Positions 34,205-42,274 of a stretch of DNA of 48,649 bases are shown one piece after another (within the stretch, counting starts at the first letter, position 1; every line of letters begins with the position of its first letter). The DNA comes from CAZWMK01 sp964635065 (lineage in GTDB: Bacteria; Pseudomonadota; Alphaproteobacteria; Sphingomonadales; Sphingomonadaceae). The stretch lies in contig CAZWMK010000005.1 of the NCBI GenBank assembly GCA_964635065.1, positions 1 through 48,649 of the forward strand, in the 5' to 3' direction. Under the pieces are notes generated by a model. The model was not told the origin of the DNA and searched no databases. It saw nothing but the letters and a program-made list of their open reading frames with translations. The position numbers and the translations under genes were made by a program.

Positions 34205-34768
34205 TTAGCTACCACCCTCTGGCAGGGCACGCGCCAGCGGGAGTCCTTGATCCCATGGGTCCAAAGGCGAGCGTGCTCCACGCGTTTCCAGCATGGCACA
34301 CAGACCATCGTTCCACTTCGCCGTAGACGCATCATGACGGTTCCAATCAAGAACATAAACGCGATCAATAATGCGCCATTCTTCACCGCGACGCTGGAAG
34401 CGATCCAGATAGCGACCGCCAACAAATATGTCGGTGATGCTGCCATCATCTTCTTCTTGCTGCATATAGCCCGTGACATAGGTTTCGCAACGCGCGCGCA
34501 TGCAGTCGTCGTCGACCTCTATGTATACGTTACCAATCTTCTGAGTGCTGCGTAAAAAGGCAGAGCGCATACTGCTGGTGATATGCGCCGCGAACTCCCA
34601 AGCATTTCCATTAAACGTGCCATGTTGTTCATAGGCATCTGGCCAATAGGCAGATTGGAGGATTTCCGCGTCGCAACGGTCGATACCACGGCAGTATCGG
34701 CACAAGGCATCATATATGGCTTGCTTGGCGAGCATCACATCAATCGCTCTTTGGCGCGTGTCAGACAT
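34205..34768 (-). CDS. SnoaL-like / NTF2-fold protein (187 aa)
   Basis: A SnoaL_4-type protein: opening helices AKQAIYDALCRYCRGIDRCD, strand YWPDAYEQHGTFNG, and closing DRFQRRGEEWRIIDRVYVLD. It is a distant paralog of the SnoaL-like proteins at 10531 and 22438, here inside the island next to a TonB-dependent receptor. The ATG at 34768 has GAGAGGG upstream; a longer frame to 34855 starts with improbable sequence. It probably works with the receptor in uptake or metabolism of a hydrophobic compound. Confidence 0.82.
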   Translation of the reverse strand: MSDTRQRAIDVMLAKQAIYDALCRYCRGIDRCDAEILQSAYWPDAYEQHGTFNGNAWEFAAHITSSMRSAFLRSTQKIGNVYIEVDDDCMRARCETYVTGYMQQEEDDGSITDIFVGGRYLDRFQRRGEEWRIIDRVYVLDWNRHDASTAKWNDGLCAMLETRGARSPLDPWDQGLPLARALPEGGS

Positions 34769-34854
34769 TCCAGACCCTCTCGTACTGCAGAAAGGTTTGT
34801 TTCTCTGCAATGTTACATCATGGGAAACATCATAGAGACATTTCAATTTCAGCA

Positions 34855-34907
34855 ATCCGGCAATTGGCGGACTAGAGCTTGCAACCCTGAACCACCAATT
34901 GCCGGAT
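34855..34907. terminator. perfect inverted repeat between receptor and SnoaL-like genes
   Basis: ATCCGGCAATTGG (34855-34867) and its complement CCAATTGCCGGAT (34895-34907) around a 27-base loop, immediately after the receptor stop on the minus strand. It may attenuate or terminate transcription before the SnoaL-like gene. There is no T-run. Confidence 0.5.
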
Positions 34908-34915
34908 CGGAAAAA

Positions 34916-37333
34916 TCAGAACCTGAAATTGATCTGAGCCATGATTTCACGTGGGCGTCCCAGCACCCCGTTCAGAGCCGGTGGATTGCCGTTGGCGCCA
35001 CCGAGCGGCGTATCCTGACCTGAAACAAGGACCTTCTTGTTCGTCAGGTTTCGTCCAATCAGCGCGAATTCCCACTTTTTGTCCTCAGGATAGAAGCGCA
35101 CGCTCGCATTGAAGCGCGCGAAATCCTTCTGCTGGGCAAAGGGGGATTGCGTCTGGATGAAATAATAGTCGCTGGAGTAATAGATGTCGCCCGTCAGACC
35201 GAAGCGATAGTTATCAAAAATTGGCGTATCGAAATCGAAGCCGCCAGTTGCCACCCAATCGGGCGCGGTCAGCGTAGGACGTCCCGACAAATCTTGCCCG
35301 GTCGGCGAACAACCCTGCGCAGCGGTTTGCCCGCCATAGCAAGCCGCATTCGGGAAATCGAGAAAACGGCTATGATTGTAAGCGATCGCCGAGCGCAGCG
35401 TCAGCGATTCAGTCGCCCGGAACCGGCCTTCGAGTTCGACACCATAATTGCGTGAAGCAGCGGCATTGCTCACAACATAGGTCTGGAGTTGCGGCACGAA
35501 AGCACTGACCTGCAAATCTGAATATTTATAGCGATAAGCGGTCAGCTGCACATCGGCACGGTTTCCAAATAACTTGGCTTTAACGCCAGCTTCGAACCCG
35601 CGCGCAGTTTCCTTGCCGAACGACGCCGCCTCCGAGGTCAGGCCGGCTGTGACAACCTGGCTCAGGTTTAGGCCACCCGCCTTGTAACCTGTCTTGAACG
35701 CACCATAGACCATGAGATCATCGTTTGGCCGGTATGTCAGTGTCACTTCCGGCGACACGTTATTCGACGTGTTGCGTGCTGGCACCGATTTCACTGGAAA
35801 GAAGATTGGTACAAAACCGACTGATGCATTCGAAAAGGTATTGGCGATATAGCCACGCTTGGTTTCATGGGTGTACCGTGCCCCGCCTGAAAGTTCGAGT
35901 TCCGGCGTGATGTCGAGGGTCACCTGCGCGAAAGCCGAATAGGTTTTTCCATGTTCGATCGCCAGTTTGTCGATAGTCTGGAATTTTCCGGTGGTCGGAT
36001 CGGCCGGTAGCTGGTCGAGAATGCCTGAGCCATCGAAATGCACATTGGCGCGTTCAAAATATCCGCCGATCATGAAGTTGAATGGACCATCAAAACTGCT
36101 TTGCATGCGCAGCTCCTGGGAGAACTGCCATGCCTTTTCAGCTTCCGTGAATGCGATGGTGGCGAAGGACGTCCAGTCATTGTTCATCAAGGACCGACTG
36201 TTCAGGTCATAATATCCAGTCGTCGAGGTTAATGAGACGTCATTACCAAAGTCGTAATTCATCGTCAGTGCGGCCACGATCGTCTTCACATCGCTGTACT
36301 GTTGGCCATCGGCGACAAGACCATGCTTGTAGCCCGACAAAATGGCCTTGGCGGGATCGCTGCTCGCGGTTCGCCAGTTGGCCTTGCAATCTCCCACCGG
36401 TTCACTGCGCGACGTGCCAAGCAGAACCGTGTTGAAATTTGAGGGGAAATTGCCGCCACAATTGATCAGTTCAAGCGGATAGACCGCACCATCATCCTTG
36501 TAGTGGTTGCCCGTCAGCTTGAGCGTTGCCGAAAAAGGCCCGCCATCGTCATAGGCCAGTGTCAGGCGTCCGGCATATTCGCGCTCTCCCGAACGCGGGT
36601 CTGCACCAGGCAGAACATCATAAGGTGCGGCCATGCCAGTGCTGATCTGGCGGGCGTCATTGCGGATATAGCCCTTCATGTTGCGTACGCGCACAGCGAC
36701 ACGCGCACCAAGGGCTTCCGTAAGCGGCCCTGAAATCGCCGCATCCGCAACGATTTCATCCGCACGGAATTCATAACCCAGACCGAACGAGGCTTCGAGT
36801 TCATCAGTCGGTCCGCGTGTCGTGAGCGCCACGACGCCCGCCGGTGAGTTTTTGCCGAAGAACAGGGCCTGAGGTCCCTTCATGACTTCCACTTGCTGCA
36901 AGTCGAAATAACTGCCCCACAGGGCACGTCCACGGCTGGTCTGGACGCCATCGATACTGATCGAAACGGATTGCGCAATTCCGACGTTCGAACCATCGGT
37001 GCCCACCCCACGGATAGTGATGCCTGCGCCGGCGCCACCCGCAGTGCGTGCGCCGATATTGAGGCCTGTGGTGGTTTCGGCAATTTTTGAAATGCTGTTC
37101 GACGCGTAACGTTCTAAATCTTGCGCCCCCATGGCTGAAACGGCCACTGGCACATCAAACAATCGCTCGGCTCGCTTGCGCGCCGTCACCACAATATCCG
37201 ACATCTGATCGCTGTAGGATGCACTGTCAGCTTGGGTATTTTCCTGCGCGATTGCCGGCTGTGCGATGGCAGCGAGGCTGATTGTTGTCACCAGCAAACG
37301 CCGGCGAGCCAATCTGGAATAATATGCACTCAT
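34916..37333 (-). CDS. TonB-dependent outer membrane receptor (island copy)
   Basis: An 805-residue receptor: signal peptide (about 1-29, ending AIAQ), TonB box MSDIVVTARKR, plug domain with the QVEVMKGPQALFFGKNSPAG segment and a barrel ending IMAQINFRF. It shares the plug-domain blocks and length with the receptor at 17553, so they are paralogs and may take up related compounds. The ATG at 37333 has GTAGGA upstream. It is followed downstream by a SnoaL-like gene, a metabolic cargo unusual beside a defence operon. Confidence 0.94.
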   Translation of the reverse strand: MSAYYSRLARRRLLVTTISLAAIAQPAIAQENTQADSASYSDQMSDIVVTARKRAERLFDVPVAVSAMGAQDLERYASNSISKIAETTTGLNIGARTAGGAGAGITIRGVGTDGSNVGIAQSVSISIDGVQTSRGRALWGSYFDLQQVEVMKGPQALFFGKNSPAGVVALTTRGPTDELEASFGLGYEFRADEIVADAAISGPLTEALGARVAVRVRNMKGYIRNDARQISTGMAAPYDVLPGADPRSGEREYAGRLTLAYDDGGPFSATLKLTGNHYKDDGAVYPLELINCGGNFPSNFNTVLLGTSRSEPVGDCKANWRTASSDPAKAILSGYKHGLVADGQQYSDVKTIVAALTMNYDFGNDVSLTSTTGYYDLNSRSLMNNDWTSFATIAFTEAEKAWQFSQELRMQSSFDGPFNFMIGGYFERANVHFDGSGILDQLPADPTTGKFQTIDKLAIEHGKTYSAFAQVTLDITPELELSGGARYTHETKRGYIANTFSNASVGFVPIFFPVKSVPARNTSNNVSPEVTLTYRPNDDLMVYGAFKTGYKAGGLNLSQVVTAGLTSEAASFGKETARGFEAGVKAKLFGNRADVQLTAYRYKYSDLQVSAFVPQLQTYVVSNAAASRNYGVELEGRFRATESLTLRSAIAYNHSRFLDFPNAACYGGQTAAQGCSPTGQDLSGRPTLTAPDWVATGGFDFDTPIFDNYRFGLTGDIYYSSDYYFIQTQSPFAQQKDFARFNASVRFYPEDKKWEFALIGRNLTNKKVLVSGQDTPLGGANGNPPALNGVLGRPREIMAQINFRF

Positions 37334-38555
37334 GGCGGTCCTACCCAGAACTTATGAAGAAATAATTCTAGGGCGTATTATATTTTTCAATCAGAAAGAA
37401 TGCAAGTTTCAAAACGAGTGCATGGTGCATTTTTTAATTCATATTTATCAATTACTTATCTCGACTTCGAAGCAGGATCGTATTTTTCTGCGCAGAGCTG
37501 ACCGTACGTCCGCACAGCGACTCGGTGCGTGACTGAGGCCGGACAAAGCGACTTCATCCCGGCCCAGAGCGCCACAAGCGCGCTCAAGTCCGGAAAGCGG
37601 ATAGGCGATTATTGGGCTGAAGGCGGCAAGGTTTAGAAATCACCCTTGCGGCACCGGAGGTGGCCGATGTTCTCATTCAGCATCTTGCCAACATGGCGGT
37701 TATTGAAACCCAAGCGTGAGACAGTGCCGACAATATGACGACCGTCCATGCCTCCTCCTCAATAGCCCCCCTGATCATGGAGGCGAACTGATCGTGCTTG
37801 TGCAAACCGAGTTTCAGGCAGACATTCGATCGGTCCGCTTCAACCGTCCACCCAACGCACCCGCCGCAGGCGGGGTAAGGCCGGAGTGGAAGAGGTTGAG
37901 AGCGGCCGATCGAATTCATGAACCAAAGAGAAAAAAGAAATCCAAAACACCTTCTGGAACCAAGGAAGAAATATCAGGCCATCAAGCCTCATGGGTTTTG
38001 GCTGGCCAGGGTTGGACCAATAAAAATTATAAAATAGTTTTATTTATTTAGCTTCTGATCCGATCTGCACTCCCGGCTCCTTGTCCCCCGGACCTACGCT
38101 GCGCTGCGGTCCGGCTGGACGGGCCTACGTTCCGAACGGATCAGAAGCTAGCGGGGCAGAGAGAAGACGTGATGGCCTCTCCCATTTTGGTTCCGGCGAT
38201 AGCCACACGGTCGTTGCACGCATTGGTTCATGAACAAGAGCATCGCCGTCAGCCAGAGCCTAGAGGCATATCGCCTGCGAAGCCCACGATGTTCATAGCT
38301 AGGTCCAAGGCCTGTGTTTGGTATATCGAGGCCACCCCAGATTAAGTCCCCCCCCGGTGGTCTTTCCCTAGGCGAACCTATGCCCCCCCCTCTGACACAA
38401 TGAACATGCCAGACAAAGGACACCGTTAGGTCATATCATGAGCTTGCCAAGCCGCCAGACCGGGTTGCTTGTGCGAGATCTGCAAGCCGCCACTGAGAGC
38501 CCTCACAGGGGACATCAGCTTTTTTTGGTTGTTAGAACCAAGAAAGGAAAAATTG
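37334..38555. other. gene-poor island segment (about 1.2 kb)
   Basis: No convincing gene on either strand. It contains AT-rich patches (37365-37470 and 38018-38050), a nested inverted repeat (38049-38150), and runs of eight or more C near 38347 and 38384. Short frames at 37537-37637 (plus) and 37677-37919 (minus) look like decayed coding pieces but match nothing I recognise. The segment probably holds the receptor promoter and remnants of older insertions. Confidence 0.45.
38049..38150. repeat. 102-bp nested inverted-repeat element
   Basis: TAGCTTCTGATCCG (38049-38062) and its exact complement (38137-38150) flank 74 bases that contain a second perfect stem CCGGACC/GGTCCGG (38088-38094 and 38108-38114). 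It would fold as a long hairpin with an internal branch. It does not match integron attC core sequences. It could be a REP/MITE-like repeat, a structured RNA or a replication or transfer site. Confidence 0.5.
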
Positions 38556-39137
38556 ATGTACCTTGCATTCGACACAGAAACGACCGGCTTGCCACGAGAT
38601 CATCTCGACCTTGATCACGATGCCCAGCCACACCTGCTCCAGTTCGCTGGCATTGTCTTCGATCAGACAGGCCATGAGGTCAGCCGTCTCATCACACTGG
38701 TCAAGCCAGGGCCAAGAGCCTTGCTGTCTCAATCAGCCTATATGGCGCATGGCATTTCACTCGACCATGCGGCTGAACATGGCATGGAACCGATCGATGT
38801 CTTTTATTGGTTCACCGTCAATGCGGCCCGTGCCCGCATCATCGTCGGCCACAATGTCAGCTTTGATATCCATATTATGGCGATACTCAGCCGTCGCCTT
38901 ACCGGACAGGACTGGGCGCCATCATCCCCGACATTTTGCACAATGGAATTGGCGGCCCCGATCGTGAACCTGCCACCAACACCAAGAATGATAGCTACGG
39001 GCCGTATGCAGCCAAAGGCGCCAACTCTTGGAGAATGCATCAGCCATTTCTTCAATGAGCAACTGATCGGTGCACATGATGCTGCCAACGACGTCAGGGC
39101 CTGCATCCGGGTCTTCCGGCATATGATCCAGAGATAA
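38556..39137 (+). CDS. DnaQ-like 3'-5' exonuclease (DEDDh)
   Basis: A 193-residue exonuclease-fold protein with all DEDDh elements: FDTETTG (Exo I, Asp and Glu), VGHNVSFD (Exo II) and GAHDAANDVRAC (Exo III, His and Asp). Such stand-alone domains trim DNA or RNA or act in repair; on mobile elements they are frequent accessories. The ATG at 38556 follows AAAGGA. It sits alone on the plus strand between the gene-poor segment and the island core genes. Confidence 0.88.
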   Translation: MYLAFDTETTGLPRDHLDLDHDAQPHLLQFAGIVFDQTGHEVSRLITLVKPGPRALLSQSAYMAHGISLDHAAEHGMEPIDVFYWFTVNAARARIIVGHNVSFDIHIMAILSRRLTGQDWAPSSPTFCTMELAAPIVNLPPTPRMIATGRMQPKAPTLGECISHFFNEQLIGAHDAANDVRACIRVFRHMIQR

Positions 39138-39235
39138 GATGACAGCCTGATAGCAAAGCGGGTCTGGCGTCGCTTCACGATGCCAGACCCGCCATAATCA
39201 ATGTATGCCGCAGGGCGTGCAGTCCCTTTCACCTG

Positions 39236-39598
39236 TCACACGGGATTGCTGTCGTCGGGGCCATGCTCACCATGCTCCAACAACAGCAGGGCAAGGCGTT
39301 CCAGTTCCTGGCCACCAAGCGGTAGGCCCTGCCTGACCCTGCTCATCAAGCGCAGGTCACGGTCAGTCGCCTTGACCTGCTTTAACTGCTCTTCGGCCTC
39401 TGCCGACCGGTTGCCGTGCTTCCACGCATGGCGATTACCTTTGGGGGCACCCTTGTTGGTGCCGCCATGCATCCGGCATCGTAGCTTACCTCTGACTGCC
39501 GGAGACTGGCACGCCAGCCCCGATCTCGTCTTGGCACCACAGCGTGGTGCGCTGGCGAGATTGACCGGTTGCATGAGATTGTCTGTTGGATTTTTCAA
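39236..39598 (-). CDS. HGG-motif Cys-rich small protein of mobile elements (120 aa)
   Basis: A 120-residue basic protein with the conserved block RCGAKTRSGLACQSPA followed by KLRCRMHGG, a Cys-His cluster that probably binds zinc and is common in phages, plasmids and integrative elements. Function is unknown. The TTG at 39598 is preferred because GGGAG lies eight bases upstream; the first ATG (39574) has no ribosome-binding site but would retain the motif. It is downstream of the DUF3631 gene on the same strand. Confidence 0.75.
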   Translation of the reverse strand: MKNPTDNLMQPVNLASAPRCGAKTRSGLACQSPAVRGKLRCRMHGGTNKGAPKGNRHAWKHGNRSAEAEEQLKQVKATDRDLRLMSRVRQGLPLGGQELERLALLLLEHGEHGPDDSNPV

Positions 39599-39718
39599 CT
39601 GCGGTTCTCCCGCTTCCGACTTCGTCGTGTCAGACCATCACAAGTTGAACTTTTTCCACCCTGCTGCGGATGTGCCGCCACAAGCGCCACACCCGCAACA
39701 ATGGCTATTTTCTGCGGC

Positions 39719-41056
39719 TTATTGACTTTCTGGTTCCGCAATGTTGCCGCCACGTCCGCCACAAGACGTCGATGCGTCTTGACCCGCCACGCCAGAATCC
39801 ACGGAAATCTGCTGATTTCCAGTCGCTGTGGCGTTTGTGGCGCTTGTTGCGGCTGTCACAGGGGCAGAAGGGAGATATCGCTTCCAAGCATCTTGAAATG
39901 CATGGCGTAGATATCCCTTTGGCGTCGTTCCATCTGGCAATCGAATAGTTGCTGACGTGATACCGAATTCCCGCAACATCTTTGCCAGTTCACGCGCATT
40001 CAACTTCTTGCCCCTGATATCTCCCCATGGGGCTTCCTCATCAGCCAAGAGACACTCCAGCAGGCATTGCGTTGATTGACGATCTGCATGACCAAAGCAG
40101 GCATGAATGTCCGTCAGCAGCAGCGCGCCAAGCGATGGCCTGACATTCGCTTTTGCTGCCTGCACGAACGCAATGGCTGCCGTTTGCACCCAGTCGGGCC
40201 AGACGCCGCCTGCCAGTTCGGCCACAACGAACAATGGCCCCCAGATATCAGCATTCCGGTCGGTAATGCCGGCTGGCATAATCGGGTCCATTGTCCCCGC
40301 CCTGCTTGCCACGCTCGCCGCCCAGTGGGCGAGTTCGTCCCGCATGGCCATACCCAGCCCATCATGGTGTTGCGGCCTGAATGGCTCCACCTTTTCATGC
40401 CCCGCACGCTTGCGCATGCGGATGATAATGGATCGGCTCATGATCGTGTCAGGGAGATTGCCCAGACCGCTCATCGCAATCGCGCCATAGGTGGGCAGTT
40501 CTTGCGTGTAAACTTTCCCCTTTTCGGAAAAACAGCGTCCGGTCGTCGCACCACGGCGATAACCAGAATTGATCATGCCGCGCAGATCTTCATTGCCCTT
40601 TGCGGCTGGACCAAAAACGGTATCGATCTCATCATAGAGAATGGTGGGCCGGTTCTCCTGATCCGAAATCATGCGAAGAATATAAGCCGCAGAGGACCCC
40701 ACCGACAGGATTGGTCGCGGCACAAGCAATGACGTGATTTCCAGCACGCGCGATTTTCCACTGCCTGGTTCTGGAGACAGGACGGCCAGCCGGGGTGTCG
40801 CAAACCATGCATCCATCAGATGCGTGTGTGCAATCCACAGCACATGCGCGATGCTGGCCTCTTCAGAGGGATAACAGATGAAGCGACGCACAAATGCGTG
40901 CACCCTGAGAAGAAGATCAGCCGCATCAATCGAACAGACATTGGGGTCTTGACCGTCGCCCATATCGCCGTTGGCAATATCAAGGGCGTCATCTGGGAGA
41001 ATATGCGTCTCCACAAGGTCATGGCTGTCAGCCATGACGTTATAGTGCTGGTTCAT
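39719..41056 (-). CDS. DUF3631 domain ATPase (445 aa)
   Basis: A P-loop protein of the DUF3631 family, common in integrative elements and prophages where it often accompanies primase-type genes. Walker A is LSPEPGSGKSR (about 93-103) and Walker B is ILYDEID (139-145). The conserved block ENRPTILYDEIDTVFG and the later MSRSIIIRMRKR are typical. The C-terminal 50 residues are low-complexity (Ala/Thr/Asn/Gly). The ATG at 41056 has AGGGAGG upstream and an ATGA overlap with the small gene before it. It may act in element replication or regulation. Confidence 0.82.
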   Translation of the reverse strand: MNQHYNVMADSHDLVETHILPDDALDIANGDMGDGQDPNVCSIDAADLLLRVHAFVRRFICYPSEEASIAHVLWIAHTHLMDAWFATPRLAVLSPEPGSGKSRVLEITSLLVPRPILSVGSSAAYILRMISDQENRPTILYDEIDTVFGPAAKGNEDLRGMINSGYRRGATTGRCFSEKGKVYTQELPTYGAIAMSGLGNLPDTIMSRSIIIRMRKRAGHEKVEPFRPQHHDGLGMAMRDELAHWAASVASRAGTMDPIMPAGITDRNADIWGPLFVVAELAGGVWPDWVQTAAIAFVQAAKANVRPSLGALLLTDIHACFGHADRQSTQCLLECLLADEEAPWGDIRGKKLNARELAKMLREFGITSATIRLPDGTTPKGYLRHAFQDAWKRYLPSAPVTAATSATNATATGNQQISVDSGVAGQDASTSCGGRGGNIAEPESQ

Positions 41057-41265
41057 AGCACGCCTCCCTGCCGCAAGGCTTCGCAGGTCATGCAAAGCAA
41101 ATCGGGGCGATCGTGACGAGCGGCAAGCCACGCAACCGAGAAGGCCACTGGCATGTGCACTGCAAGAACGATAAAAGGAGATGCCGGGCGTCCAGCTTTG
41201 GCATCTTCCGGGCCGGTGAGCGCGCCAACGCTCCCGGCCTCTTCGCTCATGTTCTGGCAGCTCAT
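41053..41265 (-). CDS. unknown small protein (70 aa) coupled to DUF3631
   Basis: A 70-residue protein with a hydrophobic middle (PFIVLAVHMPVAFSVAWLAA) and two Cys near the C-terminus (LLCMTCEAL). I do not recognise it. It is credible as a gene because it has ATGA overlaps at both ends: with the HTH gene upstream (41262-41265) and the DUF3631 gene downstream (41053-41056), giving a three-gene translationally coupled set. It may bind the DUF3631 ATPase. Confidence 0.6.
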   Translation of the reverse strand: MSCQNMSEEAGSVGALTGPEDAKAGRPASPFIVLAVHMPVAFSVAWLAARHDRPDLLCMTCEALRQGGVL

Positions 41266-41453
41266 GCTGCACCGCCAGTGGCGCGTTCAATCAGCGCCTT
41301 GATGCTATCCATCTTTACAAGGCGACGTGTGCCGATCTGGATCGATGCCAGTTCGCGCTTGGCAAGCATGTCATATAGCTTGGTTCGTCCGACCCCCAGC
41401 AATCGGCTCGTTTCCGCAACAGAGCAGAGATACCGTTCTTCAGGATTTCTCAT
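41262..41453 (-). CDS. AlpA/excisionase-type helix-turn-helix protein (63 aa)
   Basis: A 63-residue MerR-like DNA-binding protein with YLCSVAETSRLLGVGRTKLY followed by LAKRELASIQIGTRRLVKMD, the HTH_17 (excisionase/AlpA) pattern. Such proteins activate or direct integrase-mediated excision. The start codon follows a hairpin whose 3' arm contains the likely ribosome-binding site. It is the first gene of the coupled set with the 70-residue protein and DUF3631. Confidence 0.82.
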   Translation of the reverse strand: MRNPEERYLCSVAETSRLLGVGRTKLYDMLAKRELASIQIGTRRLVKMDSIKALIERATGGAA

Positions 41454-41463
41454 AAATTATGGC

Positions 41464-41509
41464 CCTTGCCGTTGGCCGACGCACCTAGCGGCGGCCCTCA
41501 ACGGCAAGG
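41464..41509 (-). promoter_or_regulatory. ribosome-binding-site hairpin upstream of the HTH gene
   Basis: CCTTGCCGTTG (41464-41474) and CAACGGCAAGG (41499-41509) form a perfect 11-bp stem, extendable by GGCCG/CGGCC. In the minus-strand transcript the 3' arm ends in AAGG, ten bases before the ATG of the excisionase-type gene, so the stem would mask its ribosome-binding site. Confidence 0.55.
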
Positions 41510-41540
41510 AGCGAATCACCACGAATCGCGACATCTGTCG

Positions 41541-41570
41541 TTCGGCAACATTCGGAAACTAATTACCGAA
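41541..41570. promoter_or_regulatory. TTCGG/CCGAA repeats, candidate operator
   Basis: Two TTCGG units (41541, 41551) and an inverted CCGAA (41566) within 30 bases, between the HTH gene and the 207-residue hypothetical gene. A possible binding site for the HTH protein or a repressor. Confidence 0.3.
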
Positions 41571-41579
41571 ATTCACAAA

Positions 41580-42203
41580 CTACTGGTGTTCATTGATAAT
41601 ATGATCAACATGTTCATTCAACATCGTCACGCCCGGATGATCGTCTTGCTTATTTATGAACCAAATCTTCATCACTTCTGAAATTACAGACCTCGCATTT
41701 GGCCCCTTAGGCAGGCCATCTGGAAATTGAGCTAACACGTGCTCTTTCACTCCAGCCCAGTCCCAAACAGGAGGTCGACCACCTTTTTTCTTGGTGCCTT
41801 GAAAGGTTGGTCGGTGGTTTTGGAGGTTTCGTACAACCTCTTGTCGGGTCGTCTCAAATCGGATGGCGGCCACGTCTAATTGCGATGTGGAAAGTGGAGC
41901 AGCGAATCCACTTTCAACCGCGCCCTCCATGTCTGTTAGATGGGCTGAGACAGCATTGTCGATCAAAGCGAATGCCTCGGGAGCCGATGATATGCCAGAT
42001 ACCGTCGACACTCCATCAATGATTAGCTGACGGGCATTGTCTTCGGCTACCCTCACCGCCTCCCGGATCGTAGCAGGAGCAATGAACATGCCACCGCCAT
42101 CGGCAGAGTAGAGGCTTGTCAACTTTACCTTGAAAGCTCTCAAGGCGCTTGATCGGAGCTTATTCAAGCAGACTTCAATGTCGTTATGTATCATCGTATT
42201 CAT
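41580..42203 (-). CDS. hypothetical island protein (207 aa)
   Basis: A mostly helical soluble protein. The stretch GRPPVWDWAGVKEHVLAQFP near residue 140 is of a kind often seen in phage and integrative-element proteins of unknown role. No membrane segment or catalytic motif is visible. The GC content is lower than the chromosome. The ATG at 42203 has a weak ribosome-binding site; a second ATG follows three codons later. It lies between the integrase and the HTH gene, the usual place of control genes. Confidence 0.65.
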   Translation of the reverse strand: MNTMIHNDIEVCLNKLRSSALRAFKVKLTSLYSADGGGMFIAPATIREAVRVAEDNARQLIIDGVSTVSGISSAPEAFALIDNAVSAHLTDMEGAVESGFAAPLSTSQLDVAAIRFETTRQEVVRNLQNHRPTFQGTKKKGGRPPVWDWAGVKEHVLAQFPDGLPKGPNARSVISEVMKIWFINKQDDHPGVTMLNEHVDHIINEHQ

Positions 42204-42274
42204 GACATAACGCTGGCGTTTTGCGACCAGTATGTCGAGTCACCGTTTGTATCGCCTGCTTCCTGTTTGGCTGA

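Noticed and set aside
37677..37919. Minus-strand frame with a LuxR-like KLGLHKHDQ phrase
   Set aside because: The match is only a few residues, with no full helix-turn-helix and no good start.
38049..38150. Integron attC interpretation of the nested inverted repeat
   Set aside because: The conserved attC core ends (RYYYAAC/GTTRRRY) are absent and no integron integrase is present; the integrase here is of the tRNA-type tyrosine family.
38148..38423. 91-codon minus-strand frame in the gene-poor segment
   Set aside because: Gly/Arg/Pro-rich composition, overlap with the repeat element and no ribosome-binding site.
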